A stretch of 64,000 bases of DNA from an uncultured Hyphomonas sp. (GCF_963678875.1 NZ_OY787456.1:186001-250000); one strand, 5' to 3'; positions 16,634-25,817 are shown, counted from the first letter of the stretch. Translations and numbers: made by a program. The notes: generated by a model from the letters alone, not told the origin.

Positions 16634-16957
16634 GTTCGTCTCCTTCTGCGGCGCATAGGACGAACTTTGATCCGCCGCTTGTCTGAACATTGCCCCCAGA
16701 ATTCCGCGGAAACCTTTATGGCTGTTTTCGCCGATCGATCGAATTGACCGGACCGACCCAAATTGCTGGACTTTTCGCATTAAATGCGTGTGCGGAGTGG
16801 TAAAATGGTCACGCTTGCGGCCGGGCAAGTCAGCTTTGCGTCGCCTGCATTGCAGGTTCGGTAACCATCATTCCGATGCCGGACGGTTGGTGTCGCTGAT
16901 CCATAACGGGACGCGGCCGCCGGGGAAGGCCTGTCTCCCGGCGGCGCAGACCCGGTC
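16634..16957. other. 324-bp intergenic stretch
   Basis: No convincing gene lies between the small membrane gene and the acyl-CoA ligase, which both read leftward. At 16776-16788 CGCATTAAATGCG is a 6+1+6 palindrome and may be an operator for the membrane gene. At 16916-16945 GCCGCCGGG pairs with CCCGGCGGC, a strong hairpin just past the ligase stop, without a T-run in either direction. GATCGATC occurs at about 16733-16740. Confidence 0.6.
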
Positions 16958-18526
16958 TCAGCCGACCCGGCGGTCCATGTCTTTCCAGTAAGGCTCCCGC
17001 AGGTCCTTGCGCAGGATCTTGCCGGACGGGTTGCGGGGCAGGGCCTCAATGATGTCCACCGTTTTCGGGCATTTGTAAGCGGCGATGCGTTCCTTCGCCC
17101 AGGCAATCACGCTTTCCGGTGTCGGCGTTTCGCCGGGCTTGGCCACCACGATGGCCTTCACGGCCTCGCCCCATTTCTCGTCCGGCACGCCGATCACGGC
17201 GACATCGGCGACGGCGGGGTGGCCGAAGATCGCGTTCTCGACCTCGGCCGGATAGACGTTCTCCCCGCCGGACACGATCATGTCCTTCACCCGGTCATGG
17301 ATGTAGAGGAAGCCGTCCTCGTCGAAATAGCCGGCATCGCCGGTATGGAAGAAGCCGTCGCGGACCGCCTCTTCGGTCGCCTCCGGACGGTTCCAGTAGC
17401 CTTTCATCACGAAGCCCGCCTTGATGACGATCTCGCCGACTTCGCCGGCCGGCACCGGCGCGCCGGTTTCGTCGATACAGCGGATCACCGCGCCCGGATA
17501 AGGTACGCCGCAGGACCGCAGCTTGCCCCAGGACGGATCGTGCGCCTCGGGCGGCAGGAAGGTTGCTGCGCCGACCGTTTCCGTCAGGCCATAGAGCTGG
17601 GTGAAGCGGGCGCCCATGATCTCCTTCGCTTCCAGCAGCAGGCTCTCCGCAATGGGGGAGGCGCCGTAGAAGATCTGCTTCAGCTTGCTCCAGTCGATCT
17701 CGCGCACATTCGGCTGCTGGGTCAGCATCAGGATCACTGCGGGCACCCAGAAGGCGTGCATGATCTCCTGCTCCTCGATCAGGCCGAGGATCACCTGCGG
17801 GTCGATCTCGCGCAGCACAACCGTGCGGGCGCCCTGGATCGCGGCGAGCAGGCCGATATTCACGCCCGCCACATGGAAGAGCGGCATCGCATTCATGACC
17901 GCTTCGCCTTCCCCATAGGTCGACCATTCCAGCATGCCGGCCTGCTCGAACAGGGCACGGTAATTGGCATTGGTCAGCTGCACGCCCTTGGGCAGGCCGG
18001 TCGTGCCGGATGTGTAGAGCTGGATCACGTCATCGTCAGGCTTCGGGGTCAGGCCGGGCAGGGCGGCGCTCTGGCTGTCACGCCATTCGCGATAGTCCGG
18101 CCATTCGGGATGGCCGCCATCGACCGCGACGATCTGGACGAGGTCCGGCAGTTCGGCGCGGATCTGTTCGGCCATGTCATAGAAATCCCGGCCGACGAAC
18201 AGCACTTTCGCCCCGGCATCGGACAGGATGAACTTGACCTCCGGCGCGGCGAGGCGGGTATTGACCGCCGTCATCACGGCGCGGGCCTTCGCGGCGCCGT
18301 ACAGCATCTCATAATATTGTGATGTGTTCTTCGCGAGATAGCCGACCCGGTCGTCCGGCTCGACCCCAAGCGAAACAAGGCCGTTTGCGACCTGGTTGGA
18401 ATAGGTGTCCAGTTCGCGATAGGTCGTCGTCTCGCCTTCGAACCAGAAGGCGGCGTCCTCGGGACGCATCTGGGCCTGCACGCGCGGGACGTCCGCCAGG
18501 AAAGGCATTGCCTCAGTGTCGATCAT
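16958..18526 (-). CDS. Long-chain fatty acid--CoA ligase / AMP-binding enzyme
   Basis: A 522-residue member of the acyl-adenylate family. ATG 18526 is chosen because GGAGGAACCC precedes it; the longer frame has no good ribosome site. The P-loop YTSGTTGLPKG is at 171-181. Further motifs are QLYGLTETVG, the acceptor motif GYWNRPEAT, GYFDEDGFLYIHDR and the catalytic Lys region NPSGKILRKDL near the C-terminus. This order is typical of fatty acyl-CoA synthetases that activate acids with ATP and CoA for beta-oxidation. Chain-length preference cannot be read. It is divergent from proA with a 122-bp gap. Confidence 0.87.
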   Translation of the reverse strand: MIDTEAMPFLADVPRVQAQMRPEDAAFWFEGETTTYRELDTYSNQVANGLVSLGVEPDDRVGYLAKNTSQYYEMLYGAAKARAVMTAVNTRLAAPEVKFILSDAGAKVLFVGRDFYDMAEQIRAELPDLVQIVAVDGGHPEWPDYREWRDSQSAALPGLTPKPDDDVIQLYTSGTTGLPKGVQLTNANYRALFEQAGMLEWSTYGEGEAVMNAMPLFHVAGVNIGLLAAIQGARTVVLREIDPQVILGLIEEQEIMHAFWVPAVILMLTQQPNVREIDWSKLKQIFYGASPIAESLLLEAKEIMGARFTQLYGLTETVGAATFLPPEAHDPSWGKLRSCGVPYPGAVIRCIDETGAPVPAGEVGEIVIKAGFVMKGYWNRPEATEEAVRDGFFHTGDAGYFDEDGFLYIHDRVKDMIVSGGENVYPAEVENAIFGHPAVADVAVIGVPDEKWGEAVKAIVVAKPGETPTPESVIAWAKERIAAYKCPKTVDIIEALPRNPSGKILRKDLREPYWKDMDRRVG

Positions 18527-18648
18527 GGGTTCCTCCGGCATGTCTTTTATCGCGCTGACTGTAGCCGGATCTGGCCGCTTGTCAGCCCGTACACACGCCA
18601 ATAGCTGCAGGCGGAACCCTTGCGGCATTGGCGCGTTTGCGGCACTTG

Positions 18649-19941
18649 ATGCCCATGACTATTCAAACACCCGTTCCGAACGCCGATCTCGCTGAAACCA
18701 TGCTGCAACTGGGCCGCAATGCCCGGGCAGCGTCTCGCGGGCTCGGTAAACTGACCGCTGACGACCGTACCCGTGGCCTGAAGGCCATCGCCGCCGCCAT
18801 CCGCGCCGCCGCGCCGGACATCCTGGCCGCCAACGCCGCAGACATGGAAGCCGCCCGGGCCAAGGGCCTGGACGCTGCCATGCTGGACCGGCTGGCGCTG
18901 GACGAGGCCCGCGTGGAAGGCATTGCCAAGGGCGTCGAGGCTGTTTCCGCCCTGCCGGACCCGATTGGCCGCGAACTCGCCCGTTGGACCGTGCCGTCGG
19001 GCCTCGACATTGCGCGCGTCGCCGTGCCGCTGGGCGTGATCGGGATCATCTATGAAAGCCGCCCGAACGTGACCGCCGACGCGGGCGCGCTGTGCCTGCG
19101 GTCCGGCAATGCCGCGATCCTGCGCTGCGGCTCGGAAAGTGCCGGGTCTTCCCATGCGCTGGTCAACGCCATGCGCAGCGCGCTTGAGAAAGAAGGCCTG
19201 CCGCAGAATGCGATCCAGCTGGTGCCGACACAGGACCGCGAAGCTGTCGGCCATCTGCTCGCCGGCCTTGAAGGCGATGTCGACGTGATCGTGCCCCGCG
19301 GCGGGCGCGGCCTTGTCGAACGTGTGCAGATGGATGCCCGCGTCCCTGTGATCGGCCACCTTGAAGGCCTCTGCCATGTCTATGTCGATGGCGCGGCAGA
19401 CGCGGAAAAGGCCATCGCCATCGTCGTCAACGCCAAGATGCGGCGCACCGGCATCTGCGGCTCTGCCGAGACGCTGCTGGTGGATTCGGCGATTGCCGGC
19501 ACGCTGCTGCCGAAACTGGCGGACGCCCTGAAGGAAGCCGGTTGCGAGCTGCGCGGCGATGACCGCGCCCGCGCCATTGTGGCGGACATGAAGACGGCGA
19601 CGGAAGAAGATTGGGCCACGGAATACCTGGCGCCGATCCTGGCGGTTTCCGTTGTCGACGGCATCGATGGCGCGCTGGCGCACATCTCGCGCTGGTCGTC
19701 CGGCCATACTGAAGCGGTGATCACCGAAGACCAGGCCGTGGCCGACAAATTCTTCGCCGATGTCGACAGCGCGATCCTGCTGCACAATGCCTCCACCCAG
19801 TTTGCGGATGGCGGCGAGTTCGGCATGGGCGCCGAGATCGGCATTGCGACGGGCCGCATCCATGCGCGCGGGCCGGTCGGCGCAGAGCAGCTGACGACGT
19901 ATAAATACCTCGTCCGCGGCAAGGGGCAGGTCCGTCCTTGA
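18649..19941 (+). CDS. proA: Glutamate-5-semialdehyde dehydrogenase (gamma-glutamyl phosphate reductase)
   Basis: A 430-residue proline biosynthesis enzyme that reduces gamma-glutamyl phosphate with NADPH. The N-terminal helix-rich block, the IYESRPNVTADA segment and the active Cys270 (GICGSAE) are all present, as is the C-terminal GxEIGIATGRIHARGPVG motif. Two ATGs, at 18649 and 18655, are equally possible starts and neither has a strong ribosome site. In alphaproteobacteria proA usually follows proB, which is not adjacent here. The next gene, nadD, starts at TTG inside its last codons. Confidence 0.93.
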   Translation: MPMTIQTPVPNADLAETMLQLGRNARAASRGLGKLTADDRTRGLKAIAAAIRAAAPDILAANAADMEAARAKGLDAAMLDRLALDEARVEGIAKGVEAVSALPDPIGRELARWTVPSGLDIARVAVPLGVIGIIYESRPNVTADAGALCLRSGNAAILRCGSESAGSSHALVNAMRSALEKEGLPQNAIQLVPTQDREAVGHLLAGLEGDVDVIVPRGGRGLVERVQMDARVPVIGHLEGLCHVYVDGAADAEKAIAIVVNAKMRRTGICGSAETLLVDSAIAGTLLPKLADALKEAGCELRGDDRARAIVADMKTATEEDWATEYLAPILAVSVVDGIDGALAHISRWSSGHTEAVITEDQAVADKFFADVDSAILLHNASTQFADGGEFGMGAEIGIATGRIHARGPVGAEQLTTYKYLVRGKGQVRP

Positions 19942-20534
19942 GGCCAGTCCGGTTACCGGGTCCTGTAAAGGGGCTGCGCATCGGCCTGTTCGGTGGCAGC
20001 TTCAACCCGGCCCATACCGGGCACCTCCATGTTGCCGAAACCGCGATGAAGCGGCTCCAGCTGGACTGGATCTGGTGGATCGTTGCGCGCGGTAATCCGC
20101 TGAAGACCAATCATGGCGACTTCGATACCCGCTTCGCCTCGGCAGAGGCCGTGGCCGGGCATCATCCGCGCATGATCGTCACCGATATCGAGAAGCAGCT
20201 TGGCTACACCTATTCGTGGCAGACACTGCTGACGCTGGCCGTCCACGCGCCGCAGGCCGATTTCGTCTGGCTGATGGGCGCGGACAATATGGTCGGCTTC
20301 CATTACTGGCAGCGCTGGCAGGACATAGCCCGGCTGATGCCGATTGCCATCGTTGCCCGGCCCGGCGTCGGTCCCGGCGCGCGCAATTCGAGATTTGCCC
20401 GCACCTTTGCGAGAGACCGCATCCCGGAGGCCTATGCCCCGCTGCTGCCCGACATGGCGGCGCCTGCCTGGGTGTACCTGAAGGGCCCGCTGGACAAGTC
20501 TTCCTCAACCGCCATCCGCGAGGCGAGGGGATGA
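19938..20534 (+). CDS. nadD: Nicotinate-nucleotide adenylyltransferase
   Basis: A 198-residue NAD synthesis enzyme that makes deamido-NAD from nicotinate mononucleotide and ATP. The nucleotidyltransferase motif GLFGGSFNPAHTGHLH covers 16-31, with the HTGH active site at 26-29; the second motif SSTAIR is near 190-195. It starts with TTG 19938, overlapping the proA stop by four bases, and ends one base into the next ATG. Such tight packing is typical of proA-nadD pairs, but the usual next gene, rsfS, is missing here. Confidence 0.92.
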   Translation: MRPVRLPGPVKGLRIGLFGGSFNPAHTGHLHVAETAMKRLQLDWIWWIVARGNPLKTNHGDFDTRFASAEAVAGHHPRMIVTDIEKQLGYTYSWQTLLTLAVHAPQADFVWLMGADNMVGFHYWQRWQDIARLMPIAIVARPGVGPGARNSRFARTFARDRIPEAYAPLLPDMAAPAWVYLKGPLDKSSSTAIREARG

Positions 20535-21274
20535 GCCTGACCCCGGAAGAGCTGGACCGTCACCGCCGCCACATCCTGCTGAAGGAGATTGGCGGTCCCG
20601 GCGTACAGAAGCTGCGCGCCGCTTATGTTTCCATTATCGGTGCCGGGGCGCTGGGTGGGCCGTGCGCACTTTACCTGGCCGCAGCAGGCATTGGCCGTAT
20701 CGAGCTCTGGGACGATGACCGGGTGGAGCGCTCCAACCTCCAGCGCCAGGTTCAGTTCACGGATAAAGATGTCGGGGAGCTGAAGGCGGACATCCTCGCC
20801 GCGCGTCTTCAGGCAATGGATCCCTCCATCAAAGTGGATGTCGTGGCCGAGCGTTTCGGGGAAGACAGTTCGCCTGCCGGCGGCATCCTGATCGACGCGT
20901 CCGACAATTTCCCGACACGCTATGCCCTGAACCGGCTGGCGCACGAGACCGGCCGGGCCATGGTGCATGGCGCAGCGGCGGGATGGAACGGGCAGGTCAG
21001 CATCTTTGCTTCCGGCCTGCAGGCGGAGGCGCCGTGCTACCAGTGCTGGGTGCCCGAAACGCCGCCCGATGCAGAGGCCTGCGATGAAGTCGGCGTCGTC
21101 GGCGCGCTGACCGGGATGACCGGCACGGCCATGGCGATGGAAGCGGTGAAACTGATCACCGGTGCCGGCAAGCCGCTGATCGGGCGGGTGCTGCTGATCA
21201 ATGGGCTCGGCGGCGAATCCCGCACCGTCAGCCTGCGCCGCGATCCTGCCTGCCCGGTTTGTGCCATAAGGTGA
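20531..21274 (+). CDS. E1-like adenylyltransferase, MoeB/ThiF/HesA family
   Basis: A 247-residue ATP-dependent enzyme that adenylates the C-terminal glycine of a ubiquitin-like sulfur carrier such as MoaD or ThiS. The dinucleotide motif IIGAGALGG is near 36-44, the arginine finger is in ERSNLQRQ near 67-74, and the zinc cysteines are in CYQC and CPVC near residues 174-177 and 242-245. The conserved Cys in the AC-DEVGVVG segment is retained. Neither moaD/moeA nor thiS/thiG is close, so the partner is unknown. It overlaps nadD by four bases (ATGA). Confidence 0.85.
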   Translation: MSLTPEELDRHRRHILLKEIGGPGVQKLRAAYVSIIGAGALGGPCALYLAAAGIGRIELWDDDRVERSNLQRQVQFTDKDVGELKADILAARLQAMDPSIKVDVVAERFGEDSSPAGGILIDASDNFPTRYALNRLAHETGRAMVHGAAAGWNGQVSIFASGLQAEAPCYQCWVPETPPDAEACDEVGVVGALTGMTGTAMAMEAVKLITGAGKPLIGRVLLINGLGGESRTVSLRRDPACPVCAIR

Positions 21275-21356
21275 GTCCCGGAATTGACACAGCAGGACCG
21301 GGCGCGCTTACTCTGCGCACCTGATTCAGAAATCAACCGGGAGGAAGGAAACGGGT

Positions 21357-22352
21357 ATGCGCCGTTTTCTGGTGGTTCTGCTCACCCTTGTAGCGGTTTT
21401 GTCGGCTGGCTGGTTTGCGCTCCAGCGCGCCGATATCGGCTATGACAGGCTTGAGCTCGTCTACGCAAATGCCGACAGCCGCATCCTGCCGCTCGACAAT
21501 GGCCTGCGGGTTCACTACCGCGATGCCGGGCCTCGGGACGCGCCGGTTATTGTGTTGGTACACGGATTTTCGTCCTCGTTGCATACGTGGGAGCCCTGGG
21601 TTGCAAACCTGAAGCGCGACTATCGCGTGATCTCGCTGGACCTGCCGGGCCATGGCCTGACCAATTGCCTGGAAGGGGAGCGGGTCGGCACGGGACAATT
21701 CGTCGAGACGGTCGATGCGGTGACACGCGCGCTGGGCATCGAGACTTTCACCCTGGCGGGCAATTCCATGGGCGGCGGCGTGGCGTGGGCCTATGCGCTG
21801 GCACATCCTTCACGCCTTGAGGGGCTGGTTCTCGTCGATGCGTCCGGCTGGCCGGAAAATGCGCAGGAAGAACAGTCGGATCCGCTGGTCTTCAAGCTGC
21901 TGTCGAACCCGGTGGCCCGGCGCCTGATGAAGAATACCGACATGACCTGGCTCGTGCGCGACGGCCTGCGCGACAGTTTCGCCAATCCGGACCTTGCGAC
22001 TGACGACATGGTCAACCGCTACACCGCGCTCGCCCGCGCGCCCTGTCACCGCGATGCGCTGATGGCGCTGACCTCGGGCCGGGGGGACCGCGCCCGCGCG
22101 ACGAAGGAGGCGCTTGCGAAAATTGCCGTCCCGACGCTCGTCCTGCATGGCGCGCAGGACAAGCTGATCCCGGTGGCAGCCGGACAGAAATTTGCCGACG
22201 CCATCCCCGGCGCAAAGCTGGTGACCTATGCCGATGCAGGCCACCTGCCGCAGGAAGAGCTGGCCGAAGAATCCGCGGGCGACCTGCGCGCCTTCCTGGC
22301 CGGCCTGAACGCATCGGAGACTGCCTCGACCGAACCGGCCGAAGACGGCTGA
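21357..22352 (+). CDS. Alpha/beta hydrolase, membrane-anchored or exported
   Basis: A 331-residue protein. An N-terminal hydrophobic segment (about 4-22) acts as a signal or anchor. The hydrolase fold follows: oxyanion-region HGFSSS near 69-74, nucleophile Ser137 in GNSMGG, acid Asp268 in HGAQDKLI and His296 in DAGHLPQE. Lid residues between about 165 and 225 are helical. The substrate is unknown; esters, haloalkanes and lipids are all possible for this fold. GGGAGGAAGG lies before the start and the gene is 82 bp after the E1-like gene, so it may be a separate unit. The acidic C-terminal tail is short. Confidence 0.85.
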   Translation: MRRFLVVLLTLVAVLSAGWFALQRADIGYDRLELVYANADSRILPLDNGLRVHYRDAGPRDAPVIVLVHGFSSSLHTWEPWVANLKRDYRVISLDLPGHGLTNCLEGERVGTGQFVETVDAVTRALGIETFTLAGNSMGGGVAWAYALAHPSRLEGLVLVDASGWPENAQEEQSDPLVFKLLSNPVARRLMKNTDMTWLVRDGLRDSFANPDLATDDMVNRYTALARAPCHRDALMALTSGRGDRARATKEALAKIAVPTLVLHGAQDKLIPVAAGQKFADAIPGAKLVTYADAGHLPQEELAEESAGDLRAFLAGLNASETASTEPAEDG

Positions 22353-22414
22353 TGGAGTTCCCGGGAAACCGGGAACAGGCTTCGCGCGTATCATGGGGGA
22401 GAAGGAGATTTCCC

Positions 22415-22969
22415 ATGCGTATCGCCGTGCCTGCCATCGCCGCCCTGCTGCTCGCCGCGTGCACCAGCCAGCCTGACTATCGCGAAGACGCGGCCGCCCC
22501 GCCGACCGTGCCTTCGGTGGACCTCACCCGCTATGCCGGTCTCTGGTACGAAATTGCCCGCTATCCGAACCGGTTCGAGCGGGACTGTACCGGCGTCACG
22601 GCGGAATATGGCCTGAAGGATGATGGCACGGTTTCCGTCACCAATACCTGTTTCAAGGACACGCTGGATGGCGAGAAGAAAGTGGCCGAAGGCCGCGCCC
22701 GCATCGTCGAGGGCTCGGGCAACAGCCAGCTGAAGGTGAAGTTCGCGCCATCCTGGGTGCCGTTTGCCGAGGGCGATTACTGGATCCTGGCACTTGAGCC
22801 GGACTATTCCGCCTCGCTCGTCGGCAGCCCGGACGGCAAGTATCTCTGGATCCTGTCGCGCACGCCACAACTGGACCCTGCCACGCTGGACGACCTGAAG
22901 CAGCGCGCCGAAGACCTCGGCTATGACACGGCCCCGCTGGAGATGACGCGCCAGCCTCAACAGGGGTGA
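22415..22969 (+). CDS. blc: Outer-membrane lipocalin Blc-like
   Basis: A 184-residue lipoprotein. The signal ends in the lipobox LLLAAC with Cys16. The lipocalin motif GLWYEIARYPNRFE follows near 45-58, then CTGVTAEY and TNTCFKDTLDG. The family binds lysophospholipids and sits on the inner face of the outer membrane. GAAGGAGATTTCCC gives a good ribosome site before the ATG at 22415; the longer frame is not supported. It follows the hydrolase by 62 bp and precedes ybgC by 31 bp, so an envelope-maintenance cluster leads into tol. Confidence 0.88.
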   Translation: MRIAVPAIAALLLAACTSQPDYREDAAAPPTVPSVDLTRYAGLWYEIARYPNRFERDCTGVTAEYGLKDDGTVSVTNTCFKDTLDGEKKVAEGRARIVEGSGNSQLKVKFAPSWVPFAEGDYWILALEPDYSASLVGSPDGKYLWILSRTPQLDPATLDDLKQRAEDLGYDTAPLEMTRQPQQG

Positions 22970-23000
22970 CGGGTCACGCCGCCTCTGGTACGGCGAAATC

Positions 23001-23465
23001 ATGAGCCTGCCTGCCCTTGATGACCGCAATTTCGACGCCGAGCGCCAGCACTGGATCGAGGTCCGTGTCTATTACGAGGACACCGATTTCACCGGCATGG
23101 TCTATCACGCAAACTATCTCCGCTTCTTCGAGCGGGGACGGTCTGACTGCCTGCGCGATGCGGGCGTGTCTCACCAGGACCTGCTGAACCGGGAAGACCC
23201 GGCCGCCTTCACGCTGACCCGCGTGGCGGTGGACTACAAGCGCGCCGCGAAAGTGGATGACCTGCTCCAGATCCGGACGCGCTATCTCGGCCTCGACGGG
23301 CCGCGCTTCCTGTTCCGGCAAGCCTGCCTGCGGGACGGGGAGGTGATCGCCGAAGGCGAGATCACGGCCGTCATGATCCATGCAGACGGCCGGCCGCGCC
23401 GCCCGGTCCGCGAGATGATGGAGACGCTGGCCGGTTTCCGCTGGACGGGCGCGGAATCAGCCTGA
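23001..23465 (+). CDS. ybgC: Tol-Pal system acyl-CoA thioesterase YbgC
   Basis: A 154-residue hot-dog fold thioesterase. The 4HBT signature YYEDTDFTGMVYHANYL (24-40) and FFERGRSD are clear, and the mid-domain has the FTLTRVAVDYKRAAKVDD block. It is classically the first gene of the tol-pal locus, as here, though 237 bp separates it from tolQ, so tolQ may have its own promoter. Its in vivo substrate is short-chain or acyl-ACP thioesters; this is family knowledge. Confidence 0.92.
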   Translation: MSLPALDDRNFDAERQHWIEVRVYYEDTDFTGMVYHANYLRFFERGRSDCLRDAGVSHQDLLNREDPAAFTLTRVAVDYKRAAKVDDLLQIRTRYLGLDGPRFLFRQACLRDGEVIAEGEITAVMIHADGRPRRPVREMMETLAGFRWTGAESA

Positions 23466-23512
23466 CGCAGAGGGGCTTCGCAAAGGAAAAGGCAGTGCCT
23501 CTTTCCCGTGCA

Positions 23513-23543
23513 GGGTTAATAAAATCGAACAATTTCTTAACCC
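23513..23543. promoter_or_regulatory. Inverted GGGTTAA/TTAACCC pair upstream of tolQ
   Basis: GGGTTAA at 23513-23519 and TTAACCC at 23537-23543 form a seven-base inverted pair with 17 bases between them, 21 bp centre to centre (two helical turns). They lie about 160-190 bp before tolQ in an AT-rich island. The TTAACC arms resemble CtrA half-sites. This may be an operator; it is only a pattern. Confidence 0.3.
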
Positions 23544-23702
23544 TTCCCACCTAGCCGGGAGGCAAGCTGCGGATTCAGGGCGCTCTGCCGTGTTTCTGCC
23601 GGAATTGTTGTTGAAACAGGGGCACAAAGCGCCCGTACCCACGGGACGCCAGCCTTATCTGCGGGCTGCCGGCCTGCCATCTTCAAGGAGCACATTCGTC
23701 CT

Positions 23703-24416
23703 ATGGAATCGGAAGCGATCGGCACAGCGGCCAGTAATACCGACTTTTCTCTGATTGCCCTCATTTTCGAGGCCGATCCGGTCGTCAAATTTGTCATGCT
23801 CATGCTGCTGCTGGCCTCAGTCTGGTCATGGGTCGTGATCGGCGAAAAGCTGTTCTCGCTCGGCTCGGCCCGCAAGAAGGCCCGCCAGTTCGAAGACGCC
23901 TTCTGGAACGGCCGGACCGAAGACATCGACATGCGCCCGGGCGCAGGCGGCGGCGATGCAGCCAGCCGTGTCTTTCAGGCCGCTGCCCGTGAGTGGTCGG
24001 ATGCGCGCCGCGTGGCGCCGGGCTCCGGTGAGGCAACGGCGCTGGTCAACCGGGCGGAGCGCTCCATGCGCGCCACCATCGACCGCGAGCTTGGCCGCGC
24101 CGGCAACGGCCTCGGCGTGCTCGCCACGATCGGCTCGGCCTCGCCCTTCATCGGCCTGTTCGGCACCGTCTGGGGCATCATGAATGCCTTCCTCAACATT
24201 GCCGCCCAGCAGGACACCAGCCTCGGCACCGTGGCCGGCCCGATTGCCGAAGCCCTGTTCGCCACCGGCATGGGCCTCGTGGCCGCGATCCCGGCCGTGA
24301 TCTTCTACAACAAGTTCACCGGCGACCTGACCCGCTTCGCCGACCAGCTCGATGCCTTCTCGCAGGATGTCCTGGTGCGCCTGTCGCGCCGGGCGTCGGA
24401 TTCCGGGCGGGACTGA
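23703..24416 (+). CDS. tolQ: TolQ, Tol-Pal motor subunit
   Basis: A 237-residue inner-membrane protein of the TolQ-TolR ion-driven motor. Three helices are visible: about 24-46, then after a cytosolic domain about 137-160, and about 172-195. GSASPFIGLFGTVWGIM is the MotA/TolQ/ExbB signature containing the conserved Thr that faces the TolR Asp. It is the first of the structural genes and ends four bases before tolR, so they are co-transcribed. AAGGAGCACATTCGTCCT provides a ribosome site just before the ATG. Confidence 0.95.
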   Translation: MESEAIGTAASNTDFSLIALIFEADPVVKFVMLMLLLASVWSWVVIGEKLFSLGSARKKARQFEDAFWNGRTEDIDMRPGAGGGDAASRVFQAAAREWSDARRVAPGSGEATALVNRAERSMRATIDRELGRAGNGLGVLATIGSASPFIGLFGTVWGIMNAFLNIAAQQDTSLGTVAGPIAEALFATGMGLVAAIPAVIFYNKFTGDLTRFADQLDAFSQDVLVRLSRRASDSGRD

Positions 24417-24420
24417 TCGC

Positions 24421-24858
24421 ATGGGCATGATCCTCGGTTCCGGCGGCAAAGGCGGACGGCGCGGGCGCCGCTCCCTGAATGCCGAAATCAACGTGACGCC
24501 CTTTGTGGACGTCATGCTCGTGCTGCTGATCGTGTTCATGATCACCGCGCCGATGCTGGTGCGGGGGGAGGACATCAGCCTGCCAAAGACAAAGTCCGGC
24601 CCGATCCAGACGGACCCGAACGACGCCCCGCTGGCGATCACGATCAAGGCGGACGGCGCCGTGTTCATCCAGAACACCGAAGTCCAGGTCGCCACGCTGG
24701 GCCCGCAACTGCAGGCGATTATCGGCGAAGGCTATGACAAGCCGATCTATGTCCGCGGGGATGAAGCGACGCCTTACGGCATCATGATGGAAGTCATGTC
24801 CGAGATCAGAGCCGCCGGTTACACGCGCGTCTCGCTCGTGACGGAACAGAAGAAATAA
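24421..24858 (+). CDS. tolR: TolR, Tol-Pal motor subunit
   Basis: A 145-residue protein with a single N-terminal membrane helix (about 27-44) carrying the essential proton-binding Asp30 in NVTPFVDVMLVLL, followed by a periplasmic domain that binds peptidoglycan. A short Gly/Arg-rich leader (GSGGKGGRRGRR) precedes it. ATG 24421 lies just after the tolQ stop. It forms the ion channel with TolQ and energises TolA. Length and order are standard. Confidence 0.95.
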   Translation: MGMILGSGGKGGRRGRRSLNAEINVTPFVDVMLVLLIVFMITAPMLVRGEDISLPKTKSGPIQTDPNDAPLAITIKADGAVFIQNTEVQVATLGPQLQAIIGEGYDKPIYVRGDEATPYGIMMEVMSEIRAAGYTRVSLVTEQKK

Positions 24859-24874
24859 GGAGCGGCCGGCAGGA

Positions 24875-25795
24875 ATGCTTCGCGGCCTGACAGTCTCCAC
24901 GATCGTGCACGCGTCCGTCCTCGCGATGGCGGTCTTGTCATGGCCGCACCAGAAGTCGGACTGTGACAAGATGATCGAGCGCCTCCAGAAGGAGGAGCCG
25001 GGCCTCGCGCCGGTCGACATCCTGATGCGCATTCCGCAATGCGCCAGCGCCATCGACGTGCCGATCGACTTTGTCGAGATTGGCCTGGTGACCGACATCG
25101 CCCCCGTCCAGAAGGCCGAGGAGCCGCAGGAGGAAGAGGAGGCCGTCCCCGAGGAAGTGGAGGAGGTGCCCGAACCTCCGCCTGAGGAGGAATCGGCCCC
25201 GGAACAGGAAGAAGTCGTCATTCCGGACGAGGAAGCCGAACCGGAACCCGAGCCCGCGCCCGAGCCTGAAAAGGAAGAGCCGCCTCCGCCCAAGAAGGAA
25301 GAGCCCAAGCTGATCGAGAAGCAGAAGCCCAAGGCGACTGACGATCTCGACTTCCTGAACGAGTTCGAGGACATCCTGAAGGACAAGGCACAGGACGAGC
25401 GCCGCAAGCCGCGCGAGGAAGCGCCGCCGCAGATCAACAAGCCTGTGCTGAGCGATGCGCAGGAAACCCGCCCGGGGGCAGGGGAGCGCCGCGGCAACAC
25501 CGCTTCGCTCCAGGCTGCCATGCGCCGCCAGATTTATGCCTGCTGGCGCGGTGTGTCCGACCTGCCGAAGGAAGACCAGATCGACGTCCAGATGCGCGTC
25601 ACGCTGAACCCGGATGGCACGCTGAAAGGCAATGTCGAACTGATCAGCCCACGCTCGCGCCCGATCGGCCGTTCCGGCATCGCCGTAGATGTGGCGTTGC
25701 GCGCGGTCCGCAAATGTGCCCCTTACCAATTGCCCGAAGACGATTATGACCTGTGGAAAGACATCAATGTCACCGTCAGCCCGACCCAGCCCTGA
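24875..25795 (+). CDS. tolA: TolA-like energy transducer
   Basis: A 306-residue protein linking the TolQR motor to Pal and TolB. The N-terminal anchor (about 5-22) has a His in STIVHASVL as in TolA/TonB anchors. Residues about 75-150 are Glu/Pro-rich (EEPEP, PPPKK) rather than the long Ala/Lys helix of E. coli TolA, so this is a short alphaproteobacterial form. The C-terminal domain (about 205-306) contains MRRQIYACWRG and the VRKCAPYQLP end typical of TolA. GGAGCGG precedes the start and tolB follows by 22 bp. Confidence 0.88.
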   Translation: MLRGLTVSTIVHASVLAMAVLSWPHQKSDCDKMIERLQKEEPGLAPVDILMRIPQCASAIDVPIDFVEIGLVTDIAPVQKAEEPQEEEEAVPEEVEEVPEPPPEEESAPEQEEVVIPDEEAEPEPEPAPEPEKEEPPPPKKEEPKLIEKQKPKATDDLDFLNEFEDILKDKAQDERRKPREEAPPQINKPVLSDAQETRPGAGERRGNTASLQAAMRRQIYACWRGVSDLPKEDQIDVQMRVTLNPDGTLKGNVELISPRSRPIGRSGIAVDVALRAVRKCAPYQLPEDDYDLWKDINVTVSPTQP

Positions 25796-25817
25796 TCCCG
25801 TTTCAAGGAGGAATCCC

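Noticed and set aside
16916..16945. Strong GC hairpin as terminator of the acyl-CoA ligase gene
   Set aside because: No T-run follows on the minus strand, so it is only recorded as part of the gap, not as a terminator.
20531..21274. Naming the E1-like enzyme as MoeB or ThiF
   Set aside because: Both have the same motifs and neither partner gene is near, so no symbol was given.
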